In this document: positions 24,428-32,066 of the stretch, in pieces | Layout: each line of letters starts with the position of its first letter | Position numbering within the stretch: position 1 is the first letter of the stretch | DNA from: Nitrospirota bacterium | GTDB taxonomy: Bacteria > Nitrospirota > Thermodesulfovibrionia > Thermodesulfovibrionales > Dissulfurispiraceae | Length of the DNA stretch: 32,142 nt | Assembly: GCA_021847795.1 (NCBI GenBank) | Contig: JAJZPZ010000021.1 | Coordinates: 1 to 32,142 of the forward strand | Direction: 5' to 3' | Position numbers and translations under genes: made by a program | Notes under the pieces: generated by a model | Database searches by the model: none | What the model was told of the DNA's origin: nothing | The model's input: only the letters and a program-made list of their open reading frames with translations

Positions 24428-25461
24428 TAAATTTCCACACGTCGCCTTTTGTCCTTCATCCCCTTATCCTGCTCTCTGCGTTCCTGCTGGACCTTGCCAT
24501 AGGCGATCCCCGATGGCTGCCCCATCCGGTAAGGATCATGGGGAAGGCCGTCAGCAGGACAGAAGCAGCGCTCAGGAAATTCTTCACAACACCTTCACGG
24601 GAAAGGCAGGCAGGAGTCCTCCTGGTAGCGCTCATTGTCCTGCCGACATTCCTTATCACATTCATCATATGCAGGGGAGCAGGAGAGTCCCCTCATGCTG
24701 CAGCAGACATCCTCCGGATTGCGGCGATTGTCATCCTCACCTCAACAACAATCGCACTCCATGAACTCATAGACTCCGCGCGGCTCGTTATCGCAGCGCT
24801 CACTGCAGAGGACATTGAAGAAGCCAGGGGCAGGTTGAGCATGATCGTGGGCCGCGACACCCGGGCGCTCACTGAAAAGGACATACTCAGGGCAACCATG
24901 GAAACCCTTGCAGAAAACCTTTCGGACGGTATTATAGCTCCGGTCTTTTACCTGGCAGTAGGCGGGCTCCCTCTTGCAATGACGTATAAGGCAATCAACA
25001 CCCTGGATTCCATGGTGGGATACAAAAACAGCATCTATACTCATTTCGGCCGGGCGGCTGCCAGGCTGGATGATGCGGCAAACTATCTGCCTGCACGGAT
25101 TACCGGGGGCCTTATCGTAGCGGCGGTCTTTGTTCTCGCGCTCCTCAGGAAATCCCGGGGCCTCGCACACGCAGCCCGCAGGTCTTTCTCTGTCATGCTG
25201 CGCGACGGCGGGAACCATACAAGCCCCAACAGCGGCATCCCGGAGGCTGCAATGGCAGGGGCCCTCGGTATCAGGATGGGCGGGCCGTCCTCGTATGGCG
25301 GCATTATAGTTGAAAAGCCTTACATTGGGGACGCCGTCGCCGAGGGCAGCGCAGAGGATTATTTTGTTGCCTCGGAAAATGCAATAATTATAGTAAAGGT
25401 TGCGGCCCTGCTCAGTATGGGCATTGCAGCGGCAATTTCATTTCTCAGGGGGAAAGTGTGA
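24424..25461 (+). CDS. cbiB: Adenosylcobinamide-phosphate synthase
   Basis: A 345-residue integral membrane protein that couples aminopropanol (phosphate) to adenosylcobyric acid. The N-terminal LLDLAIGDPRWLPHPVRIMG is diagnostic, as are GRDTRALTEKDILRATMETLAENLSDG (in two parts), FYLAVGGLP and the C-terminal RDGGNHTSPNSGIPEAAMAGAL. Several membrane spans are present. The start overlaps cbiP (ATGA) and the end overlaps cobD (GTGA), so all three are translated together. Confidence 0.95.
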   Translation: MINFHTSPFVLHPLILLSAFLLDLAIGDPRWLPHPVRIMGKAVSRTEAALRKFFTTPSRERQAGVLLVALIVLPTFLITFIICRGAGESPHAAADILRIAAIVILTSTTIALHELIDSARLVIAALTAEDIEEARGRLSMIVGRDTRALTEKDILRATMETLAENLSDGIIAPVFYLAVGGLPLAMTYKAINTLDSMVGYKNSIYTHFGRAAARLDDAANYLPARITGGLIVAAVFVLALLRKSRGLAHAARRSFSVMLRDGGNHTSPNSGIPEAAMAGALGIRMGGPSSYGGIIVEKPYIGDAVAEGSAEDYFVASENAIIIVKVAALLSMGIAAAISFLRGKV

Positions 25462-26561
25462 TCCGGGAACCACATGGAGGCAATGTATACAGGCTCGCGG
25501 AAAAACTGGGGATAGATGAGAGCGAAATCATAGACTTCAGCGCATCAATCAATCCTCTCGGGGTGCCGAAGAGCGTGCTTTCTGAGATAAAGGATACGAT
25601 GAAGTATCTGTATAATTATCCTGATCCCGATACAAAACAGCTCAGGCTGTGGATCGCAAAACAGCTCGTCATCAACCCGCAATCCATTATCTGCGGAAAT
25701 GGCAGCACCGAGCTCATTTACCTTATGGTGCGGGCGCTGAAACCTGAAAAGGTGCTCCTGCCTGCTCCGACCTTTTCCGAGTACGAAAGGGCTGCAGGCA
25801 GTCAGAAAAAGATAATCCATTTCACCCTTTCCGGAAGCGACGGGTTTACCGTCAACCCCAATGAGTTCATCGGGGCAATGTCAGGGAATGCAGCGTCGGT
25901 ATCGTACAAATCAACCCTGACAACGTCCGTTGATATGGCATTCCTTTGCAATCCGAACAACCCGACTGGAAGACTGATCCCGAGAGCGGACCTCCTGAAA
26001 ATAGCCGGGGCGGCACAAAACCTCAGGTGTTATCTCGTTGTGGATGAGGCCTTCATTGATTTCACCCCCGCCGATTCGGTTGTTAAGGAAGTTGAGCACA
26101 ACCCTTATCTCATTGTGTTGAGGTCCCTGACAAAATTCTATGCCCTTTCAGGGCTGAGGATAGGCTATGGCGTGATGCCACTTGCCATTCTCGACATGGT
26201 GAAGGAGGCGCGGGAACCCTGGACCGTAAATTCTCTGGCCCAGGCAGCAGGCATTGCAGCTATCAATGATATTGCATACAGGGATGAAACATTCAGGACC
26301 ATAAGGAATGAAAAGAAGACCCTTGAGGATGGCTTTAAACTCCTGGGCATAGATTATTTCCCCTCTGCAGCAAACTATTACCTGATACGGCTGAACAACG
26401 CGCAAAAAGTCATAACTGCGCTCAGGAACAAGGGGATCCTGGTAAGAGACTGTTCGAATTTCACCGGGCTCGATGAAACATACATCAGGGTAGCGGTAAA
26501 GTCCAATAAGGACAATATGCGGCTGCTCCAGGAACTGGCGAACCTATGCATGGCTTCGTGA
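25458..26561 (+). CDS. cobD: L-threonine-O-3-phosphate decarboxylase (PLP enzyme)
   Basis: A 367-residue class I aminotransferase-fold enzyme. The N-terminal REPHGGNVYRLAEKLG and DFSASINPLGVP match CobD, which makes (R)-1-aminopropan-2-ol phosphate, the linker of the cobamide tail. The substrate and cofactor sites include CNPNNPTG, VVDEAFIDF and SLTKFYALSGLRIGY, with the PLP Lys in LTK. Histidinol-phosphate aminotransferase is the main alternative, but the position between cbiB and cbiA favours CobD. The start is a GTG overlapping the cbiB stop by four bases. Confidence 0.92.
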   Translation: MIREPHGGNVYRLAEKLGIDESEIIDFSASINPLGVPKSVLSEIKDTMKYLYNYPDPDTKQLRLWIAKQLVINPQSIICGNGSTELIYLMVRALKPEKVLLPAPTFSEYERAAGSQKKIIHFTLSGSDGFTVNPNEFIGAMSGNAASVSYKSTLTTSVDMAFLCNPNNPTGRLIPRADLLKIAGAAQNLRCYLVVDEAFIDFTPADSVVKEVEHNPYLIVLRSLTKFYALSGLRIGYGVMPLAILDMVKEAREPWTVNSLAQAAGIAAINDIAYRDETFRTIRNEKKTLEDGFKLLGIDYFPSAANYYLIRLNNAQKVITALRNKGILVRDCSNFTGLDETYIRVAVKSNKDNMRLLQELANLCMAS

Positions 26562-28189
26562 TATCCGGGACACACAGCGGCTGCGGAAAGACGACGGTAA
26601 CGCTCGGGCTTCTTGCCGCGCTCAGGAGAAAAGGATGGGATACGCAGTCATTCAAGGCAGGTCCCGACTTTATAGATTCAGGCCTTCACCAGCTTATAAC
26701 CGGAAGGCCCTCCCGGAACCTTGATATCTGGATGTGCGGAAAAGAGAGCGTGGCGCACTGCTTTGAAAAGCATGCGCACACTGCGGATGTCGCGATTATC
26801 GAGGGAGTGATGGGCCTGCATGACGGAGACTTCAGCACAGCAGACCTGGCGCGGCTGCTCGACATGCCAGTCATCCTTGTTGTAGATGCATACGGGATGG
26901 CTGAAAGCGCAGGTGCGGTGGTGAAGGGATTTGTCGAATATAACAAAGAGTTACAGACTAACGACAGTAACGAGTTACAAGTAACAAGTAACGAGTCAAA
27001 GACTAAAGGAGAATCCGGAGACTCGTCACTCGTTACTCGTCACTTGTCACCGCCTTCAGATCCTTTACTTGTTACTCGTCACTCGTCACTTGTTACTGAT
27101 AACTCGTCACTGCCTTCGGACTCGTCGCTTAATTGGGCCGGGGTGATCTTCAACCGGGTGGCATCAGACAGCCATTACAAAAGGCTTAAAAACAGTGTCC
27201 GCGGCGTTCGGGTCCTGGGATATCTCCCGAGAAATCTCGCTTTCGAAATCCCGCACAGGCATCTCGGCCTCCATATTGCCGAAGAAACCCCCATTGCGGA
27301 TAAAAATATCGAAAAACTTGCCGATGCGGTATTGGAACACATCAATATCGAAGAACTCATGAGGAAGGCGGCAAAGCAGGAAAGGAAGCCTGAGGCCTGC
27401 AACCCATCGCCCGTCGCCCGTATCGCAGTTGCCTACGACAAGGCATTCTGCTTTTATTATGAAGACAACCTGGACTTCCTGAGAGATGCAGGGGCTGAAA
27501 TCATCAGGTTCAGCCCCCTTTCCGACAGGCGCATCCCCGCCCATGCAGATGCCGTATATATCGGGGGAGGGTACCCGGAACTCCATGCAGATATTCTATC
27601 CGGGAACACTTCCATGCTCGAATCCGTTCATGCCTGGGTCGCCTCAGGCAGACCGCTCTACGCGGAATGCGGGGGACTGATGTATCTCTCCCAGGGCATT
27701 CACGATTTTGAGGGCAGCTTTTTCCCGATGACAAAGGTCTTTCCTTTCGAAACCCGGATGAAAAAGGGGAAGTCACATCTCGGCTATCGTGAGATTCAAC
27801 TCAATGAGGACTGTATCATGGGGAATAAGGGCGATGTGTGCAGAGGGCACGAGTTCCATTATTCGGAAATCATAAACGGCCGTGATGCGTCAAGCGTAAT
27901 GGGTAATGAGGAACAGAAGGGACTGTCCCTATTTACGGACGGAGCAAAGCGGAGTCGTAGAATAGGGACTGTCCCCAGTGGTTTAGACCCATCACGCATC
28001 ACGCATTACGCATCACGATCTTTAACTTTGTGTTACTCCGTCAGAGACCGGTCCGGGCTGAGGCTTGAGGATGAAGGCTACCGCATAAAGAACACCCTTG
28101 CAAGCTATATCCATGTCCACTTCGGCAGCAATACGCGCCTTGCGGATAGCTTTTTAAATTTCATCAAGGAGAAACCATGGAGAGCATAA
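26546..28189 (+). CDS. cbiA: Cobyrinic acid a,c-diamide synthase with two repeat-derived insertions
   Basis: A 547-residue CbiA/CobB, about 90 residues longer than usual. It amidates cobyrinic acid at positions a and c. The synthetase domain has GTHSGCGKTTV and the amidotransferase domain has AECGGLMYLS with the nucleophile Cys and GHEFHYSEI; the C-terminal LASYIHVHFGSN is typical. Two segments look foreign: residues about 134-195 (low complexity, rich in Ser, Thr and Asn, coded by ACTCGTCACTCGTTAC-type repeats) and about 449-493 (coded by AGGGACTGTCCC pairs and ATCACGC repeats). Both keep the frame and fall in places where loops are expected, so the enzyme may still work. It overlaps cobD by 16 bases and cbiX by 13. 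Confidence 0.93.
   Translation: MHGFVISGTHSGCGKTTVTLGLLAALRRKGWDTQSFKAGPDFIDSGLHQLITGRPSRNLDIWMCGKESVAHCFEKHAHTADVAIIEGVMGLHDGDFSTADLARLLDMPVILVVDAYGMAESAGAVVKGFVEYNKELQTNDSNELQVTSNESKTKGESGDSSLVTRHLSPPSDPLLVTRHSSLVTDNSSLPSDSSLNWAGVIFNRVASDSHYKRLKNSVRGVRVLGYLPRNLAFEIPHRHLGLHIAEETPIADKNIEKLADAVLEHINIEELMRKAAKQERKPEACNPSPVARIAVAYDKAFCFYYEDNLDFLRDAGAEIIRFSPLSDRRIPAHADAVYIGGGYPELHADILSGNTSMLESVHAWVASGRPLYAECGGLMYLSQGIHDFEGSFFPMTKVFPFETRMKKGKSHLGYREIQLNEDCIMGNKGDVCRGHEFHYSEIINGRDASSVMGNEEQKGLSLFTDGAKRSRRIGTVPSGLDPSRITHYASRSLTLCYSVRDRSGLRLEDEGYRIKNTLASYIHVHFGSNTRLADSFLNFIKEKPWRA
26967..27110. repeat. Inserted ACTCGTTAC-type repeat array inside cbiA
   Basis: The left half carries repeats such as GTAACGAGTTACAAGTAAC (26967 onward) and the right half the complementary ACTCGTCACTCGTTACTCG (27021 onward), so the segment is an imperfect palindrome as a whole. 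The 20 bases at 27067-27086 occur identically at 30991-31010 in the cbiN-like gene. No stop codon is introduced. Confidence 0.75.
27918..28019. repeat. Second inserted repeat segment inside cbiA
   Basis: AGGGACTGTCCC (an odd-centred palindrome) occurs at 27918-27929 and again at 27964-27975. Four 7-base units of the type ATCACGC, ATCACGC, ATTACGC, ATCACGA follow at 27991-28018. This segment interrupts the amidotransferase domain between GHEFHYSEI and LCYSVRDRSG. Confidence 0.7.
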
Positions 28190-29178
28190 TACTCATCGGG
28201 CACGGCAGCCCGAAAAAAGACGCCAACAACCTTGAGCTGATGGGAAAGATGCTGCACAGCATGCTTCACGCCGGGTGCACAGGGGATTGTGTAAAAGTCG
28301 CGTACCTGCAGTTTGTGGAGCCCGACATTATGGGGACGATAAAAGAGTGCGCAGAAAACGGCGCTGAAAAAATAATCCTCCATCCCTTTTTCCTGAGCTC
28401 AGGGATGCATGTGACCAAGGACATACCCGGGATGATTCAGGAAGCCCGGGGCCTGTACCCGGAGGTGAAGTTCGTTTACACGGAACCCCTCGGCATCCAT
28501 GAAAAACTGGCCCGGATCGTAATGGAACGCATAGAGTGCGCCGACAAACCGGCGCCGGAGCATATCGAGAAGCGGAGCTTTGAAATACTCTCCGAAGAGG
28601 CTGACTTCAACGGCATCCCCGCCGAACAGCTGCCGGTAATAAAGCGGGTTATCCATGCCACTGCGGATTTCGAGTTCAGGGAAACATTAGTTTTCCATAA
28701 GGACGCCATTGCTGCGGGCCTCAGCGCCATCAGGGCAGGCAAGAATATCCTTACCGATATCGAGATGGTCAAGGCTGGAATCAACAAGAGATGGCTCGAA
28801 CAGTGGGGTGGGAAAGTCATCTGCGCGATCTCAGATGAAGAGGTCATACGGATCTCAGGAGAGACAGGGCAGACCCGTGCGGAAGTGGCGATCGAGCGCG
28901 GGCTTAATGATGGCAATACGGGCATCATCGCCATAGGGAATGCGCCGACAGCGCTCATAAAAACTATCGAGGCGCTGAAAAGCGCCGGCCCCGCAGCACC
29001 CGTCCCGTTGGTCGTTGGAGTCCCGGTCGGGTTCGTCAAGGCCTTGGAGTCAAAAGTCATGCTCTCGGCACAGGACTTCCCCTTCATCACGAATCTGAGC
29101 AGGAAAGGCGGCACTCCGGTAGCGGTAGCTATAGTCAACGCGTTATTAAAGATGGCGGAAGGAGGTGATAAGAAGTGA
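28177..29178 (+). CDS. Sirohydrochlorin cobaltochelatase / precorrin-8X methylmutase fusion
   Basis: A 333-residue two-domain protein. The first 115 residues are CbiX-like, with ILIGHGSPKKDANN and LHPFFLSSGMHVTKDIP supplying the two expected metal-site His; this domain inserts cobalt into sirohydrochlorin. From about residue 125 to the end it is CbiC-like, with VIHATADFEF (catalytic His), ILTDIEMVKAGI and IAIGNAPTALI; this domain moves a methyl group on cobalt-precorrin-8 to form cobyrinic acid. The two reactions are the first and nearly the last of the corrin-ring pathway, so the fusion does not channel one product into the next. AAGGAG is just upstream, and it overlaps cbiA by 13 bases. Confidence 0.93.
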   Translation: MESIILIGHGSPKKDANNLELMGKMLHSMLHAGCTGDCVKVAYLQFVEPDIMGTIKECAENGAEKIILHPFFLSSGMHVTKDIPGMIQEARGLYPEVKFVYTEPLGIHEKLARIVMERIECADKPAPEHIEKRSFEILSEEADFNGIPAEQLPVIKRVIHATADFEFRETLVFHKDAIAAGLSAIRAGKNILTDIEMVKAGINKRWLEQWGGKVICAISDEEVIRISGETGQTRAEVAIERGLNDGNTGIIAIGNAPTALIKTIEALKSAGPAAPVPLVVGVPVGFVKALESKVMLSAQDFPFITNLSRKGGTPVAVAIVNALLKMAEGGDKK

Positions 29179-29216
29179 GATAACAAAGCCGGAAAATTCG
29201 TGAAGCGCAAAAAATC

Positions 29217-29369
29217 CGGGGAATGAAGAAGCGGAAAGGGGTGAAAACCCCCTGCTGTCTCGCAGCCGTGAAGGGAACGAAAGCCCCAAGTTAATAGCCA
29301 CTGTTCGCATTAGGCGGATGGGAAGGCTGGTGAGTAGGGAGCCCTGAGCCGGAAGACCTCTCATTCCCA
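29217..29369 (+). ncRNA. Cobalamin riboswitch 2
   Basis: GGGAATGA (29218-29225) and TCATTCCC (29361-29368) form a perfect outer stem. Inside are the aptamer landmarks CGCAGCCGTGAAGGGAACGAA, AGCCACTG, GGATGGGAAGGCTGG and the B12 box GAGCCGGAAGACCT. It lies 38 bases after the cbiX-cbiC stop and just before the barrel gene. No T-run terminator follows, so control is probably at translation; the segment CCTCTCAT (29357-29364) can pair at seven of eight positions with the ribosome binding region at 29378-29385. Confidence 0.93.
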
Positions 29370-29392
29370 AAACCTCGATGAAAGGAGAAAAG

Positions 29393-30148
29393 ATGTTTAA
29401 AAAAACTATTGTTATGATTGTTGTATTATTGTGGCCAGGATTGGCTCTTGCAGCCCATCCGCTTATCACAGACGACACAGGCACACAGGGCAGGGGAAAA
29501 TTTCAGCTCGAACTTAATGGAGAATACGGGCATGAAAATGAAGACGGGACCACAGAGAACACAACTAATATTGCGACAGCGCTAACCTACGGGATAACAA
29601 ACAATATTGATGTAATTCTCGGCATCCCCTATCAGTATATAACAACAAAGGATTCAGAAAGCACGACAAGGCATGACGGCATCTCAGATGTGTCCATTGA
29701 TTTAAAATGGCGCTTTTACGAAAAAGACGGCCTTAGTTTTGCATTAAAACCAGGCATTACCCTTCCCTCAGGTGACGAGGAAAGGGAACTAGGCGCCGGC
29801 AGTACAACGTATGGCCTTTTTTTCATTACCACAAAGGAAATGAAGCCGTGGGCATTTCATCTGAATCTTGGCTATAAAAGAAATGAAAGCAAGGTCAATT
29901 CAAGAAAAGACCTATGGCATGCCTCTCTTGCAGGAGAGGTGAAGGTGGTTGAAGACCTTAAAGCAGTTGTAAATATCGGTGTTTCAGAAAATCCCGAGGA
30001 GGAATCAACCACTCATCCTACATTCATTCTAGGGGGTTTTATCTATTCTCTTAATGAACTGTTGGACATCGATGCCGGAGTAAAAGCCGGGCTCAATAAG
30101 GCCGAGACGGACTACTCCCTGCTTGCAGGGCTAACATACAGGTTTTAG
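29393..30148 (+). CDS. Outer-membrane beta-barrel protein (phenol MetA/transporter-like family)
   Basis: A 251-residue exported protein with a signal peptide (residues 1 to about 17, ending LALA-AHP). The mature part alternates polar and hydrophobic residues in many short strands and ends in GLTYRF, a terminal Phe typical of outer-membrane barrels. Segments such as DTGTQGRGKFQLELNGEY and YGITNNIDVILGIPYQY match the family often called putative MetA-pathway or transporter proteins. Its position behind a cobalamin riboswitch and before cbiMNQO suggests an outer-membrane pore for cobalt or corrinoid; this is inference. It lacks a TonB box or plug, so it is not BtuB. ATG 29393 has AAAGGAG upstream. 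Confidence 0.8.
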   Translation: MFKKTIVMIVVLLWPGLALAAHPLITDDTGTQGRGKFQLELNGEYGHENEDGTTENTTNIATALTYGITNNIDVILGIPYQYITTKDSESTTRHDGISDVSIDLKWRFYEKDGLSFALKPGITLPSGDEERELGAGSTTYGLFFITTKEMKPWAFHLNLGYKRNESKVNSRKDLWHASLAGEVKVVEDLKAVVNIGVSENPEEESTTHPTFILGGFIYSLNELLDIDAGVKAGLNKAETDYSLLAGLTYRF

Positions 30149-30157
30149 GAGGCAAAA

Positions 30158-30922
30158 ATGAAAATTCAAACTTTAAAAATAAGAATTCAGGTCTTTATTC
30201 CCGTGCTGTTCGGCTGCTTTTTGTTTGCCCGCAATGCTTATGCCATGCATATCTCGGAGGGGATATTGCCATGGAACTGGGCAGCGTTGTGGTTTGCCGT
30301 TGCAGCGCCTTTTGTAGCCTATGGATTATACAGGCTAAAAAAACTCTCAAATACCGACCTCTCATTTAAACCGCTCGTCGGACTGATGGCAGCGGTAGTC
30401 TTTATCATCTCCTGCATGCCCATTCCCGTTCCCACAGCAGGCACATGTTCCCACCCGTGCGGAACAGGGATGTCCGGGATACTTCTCGGCCCCACGATCA
30501 GTGTTCTCGTCACCGCCGTGGCTCTGCTGATTCAGGCGCTTTTTCTCGCCCACGGCGGATTAAGCACCTGGGGTGCGGACATAGTATCCATGGGCGTGAT
30601 GGGATCGTTTGCGGGATTCCTGACTTTCAGGGCATTGCGGGCAATAAAAATAAATATACCGATCGCGGGCTTCATGGCAGGGTTGCTTGCTGACTGGGCA
30701 ACATACATTACAACCTCGGTGGAGCTTGCATCCGGCATAAAAGGAGACTCTCCCTTTATGCCCCTTTTCTGGAAAATACTCATCGCCTTCATCCCGACAC
30801 AACTGCCTCTGGGTATCCTTGAAGGGGCGATGACTGCAGGCATGGTGGTCCTTCTCTATAAGAAGCGGCCCGACCTGCTTGTAAAGATGCGTGTTTTAAA
30901 GCCGGAGGAGGTGGCGGCATGA
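30158..30922 (+). CDS. cbiM: Cobalt ECF transporter substrate-binding protein
   Basis: A 254-residue integral membrane protein that captures Co(II). An N-terminal signal sequence (RIQVFIPVLFGCFLFARNAYA) precedes MHISEGILP, the mature N-terminus where the Met-His pair coordinates the metal. Later segments VPTAGTCSHPCGTG and AHGGLSTWGADIVSMGVMG are typical of CbiM, and ADWATYITTSVELA is also conserved. About seven hydrophobic spans are present. The first ten codons are rich in an AAAATTCAAAC-type sequence, similar to the repeat at the start of the next gene. It overlaps that gene by four bases (ATGA). Confidence 0.95.
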   Translation: MKIQTLKIRIQVFIPVLFGCFLFARNAYAMHISEGILPWNWAALWFAVAAPFVAYGLYRLKKLSNTDLSFKPLVGLMAAVVFIISCMPIPVPTAGTCSHPCGTGMSGILLGPTISVLVTAVALLIQALFLAHGGLSTWGADIVSMGVMGSFAGFLTFRALRAIKINIPIAGFMAGLLADWATYITTSVELASGIKGDSPFMPLFWKILIAFIPTQLPLGILEGAMTAGMVVLLYKKRPDLLVKMRVLKPEEVAA

Positions 30923-31245
30923 GAATTCAGGATTCAAGATTCAAGATTCAAAATTACAGGATAATGTTCTTAATTATTTTTTTACTCATCACTTGTTACT
31001 CGTCACTCGTTACCGCCGCTGAGAAATGGCCGGGTGTTGATGAGTCTGTAGTCGAAAAATACGCAAAAGAGCATGGCAGAGAGGCGATGACACCCTTAAT
31101 AAACACTGACCAGGGTGACCTCCTCCTCTTTGTATTCCTCCTTGCAGGGACAATCGGAGGGTTTGCGGCAGGCTATTACTGGAGGGTACTTATGGTTGAA
31201 AAAACGCCTGAAAGCAACGGGGATAAGCAAAAAACGACAGGTTAA
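30919..31245 (+). CDS. cbiN: CbiN-like small subunit of the cobalt transporter
   Basis: A 108-residue protein with two hydrophobic segments (about 15-33 and 69-90). The loop KWPGVDESVVEKYAKEHGRE and the second membrane span LLLFVFLLAGTIGGFAAGYYW match CbiN-like proteins that stimulate CbiM in cobalt uptake. The first 12 residues are coded by three GATTCAA units, and the end of the first membrane span by the ACTTGTTACTCGTCACTCGT repeat also present in cbiA. ATG 30919 overlaps cbiM; an internal ATG at 30964 would skip the repeat-coded leader. Confidence 0.8.
   Translation: MRIQDSRFKIQNYRIMFLIIFLLITCYSSLVTAAEKWPGVDESVVEKYAKEHGREAMTPLINTDQGDLLLFVFLLAGTIGGFAAGYYWRVLMVEKTPESNGDKQKTTG
30931..30955. 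repeat. GATTCAA tandem repeat at the 5' end of cbiN
   Basis: Three consecutive GATTCAA units, followed by AATT, encode the first residues of the cbiN-like protein. A second repeat type (20 bases identical to 27067-27086) lies 36 bases further on, at 30991-31010. Confidence 0.7.
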
Positions 31246-31258
31246 CGTTACTATTAGG

Positions 31259-31290
31259 ATGTGCGGGCTATCTGAACATAGTCCGCGCAT
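31259..31290 (+). other. Hairpin between cbiN and cbiQ
   Basis: ATGTGCGGGCTAT (31259-31271) and ATAGTCCGCGCAT (31278-31290) form a 13-bp RNA stem with two G-U pairs and a six-base loop. No T-run follows, so it is more likely an mRNA-stabilising or processing hairpin within the operon than a terminator. Confidence 0.55.
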
Positions 31291-31313
31291 CTTCAGGTTT
31301 ACATGAGGATTGA

Positions 31314-32066
31314 ATGGAACTATTTTCTGAATACTTTAAAAAAGACACTTTGTTTTCAAGGATCGATGCAAGGGTGAAACTCCTTGCTGCCATGGTCCTT
31401 CTCGCAATGGTCTTAAGTTATAAGGGCTTTGCCTTTCCCCTGCTTATGGCATTGCTCTGTCTCTTTTTCTGTATCAAGATGAGGATACCATTAAGGGTCT
31501 TTATCCTGAGGTTTTCCGAACCCCTGTTCATTGCCGCTGTAGTCCTTCTTCTGAAATTCCTCTTTTCAGGAGAGGAGGTTCTCTTCTCTATAAACATCAT
31601 GGGCGCCAGGATTACCGGACATAAAGATGGACTCATGGACGGCTTGCAGATAGCAAGCAGAATTTGGGGCGCTGTATCCGTCGTTGCCGTCCTGGGGCTT
31701 TCCACGCCGTTCAACGAATTTATGGCCGGCCTTTCATGGCTCAGGGTTCCAAAGGGTTTTATAGAAATATTGATGTTTGCCTACAGATATATTTTTGTGC
31801 TCTTTGAGGATGCAATGGTCATTTACAATTCCCAGAAAAATCGCCTCGGTTATTCAAATGTCAGGCGGGGGTTAAGCTCTTTCGGCGTCCTGGCAGGTTC
31901 TTTAACCCTTAAGGCGCTCGAGCACAGCCAAAATGTCACAGTGGCAATGGTCCAGCGGGGATATGACGGCAATATGCCGATCCTGAAGCACAAGCCTTTC
32001 AGGGCATCCGAGATTTTATTCTCAGCTCTATTCCTCATCGTTATGGGGTTTGCATGGAGCATATAG
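31314..32066 (+). CDS. cbiQ: Cobalt ECF transporter transmembrane subunit
   Basis: A 250-residue integral membrane protein that couples CbiM to the ATPase. It has an N-terminal segment SRIDARVKLLAAMVLLAMVLSY and several spans. The coupling region contains AYRYIFVLFEDA and, later, LSSFGVLAGSLTLKALEHSQNVTVAMVQRGYDG; the last of these carries the Ala-Arg-Gly-type motif that contacts the ATPase. GAGGA lies five bases before the ATG. It overlaps cbiO by 13 bases. Confidence 0.93.
   Translation: MELFSEYFKKDTLFSRIDARVKLLAAMVLLAMVLSYKGFAFPLLMALLCLFFCIKMRIPLRVFILRFSEPLFIAAVVLLLKFLFSGEEVLFSINIMGARITGHKDGLMDGLQIASRIWGAVSVVAVLGLSTPFNEFMAGLSWLRVPKGFIEILMFAYRYIFVLFEDAMVIYNSQKNRLGYSNVRRGLSSFGVLAGSLTLKALEHSQNVTVAMVQRGYDGNMPILKHKPFRASEILFSALFLIVMGFAWSI

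Noticed and set aside
26967-27110. Repeats in cbiA as a possible CRISPR array
   Set aside because: The units are short and imperfect, have no regular unique spacers, lie inside a reading frame and have no cas genes nearby.
29393-30148. Barrel protein as BtuB
   Set aside because: It is far too short (251 residues), with no plug domain or TonB box.
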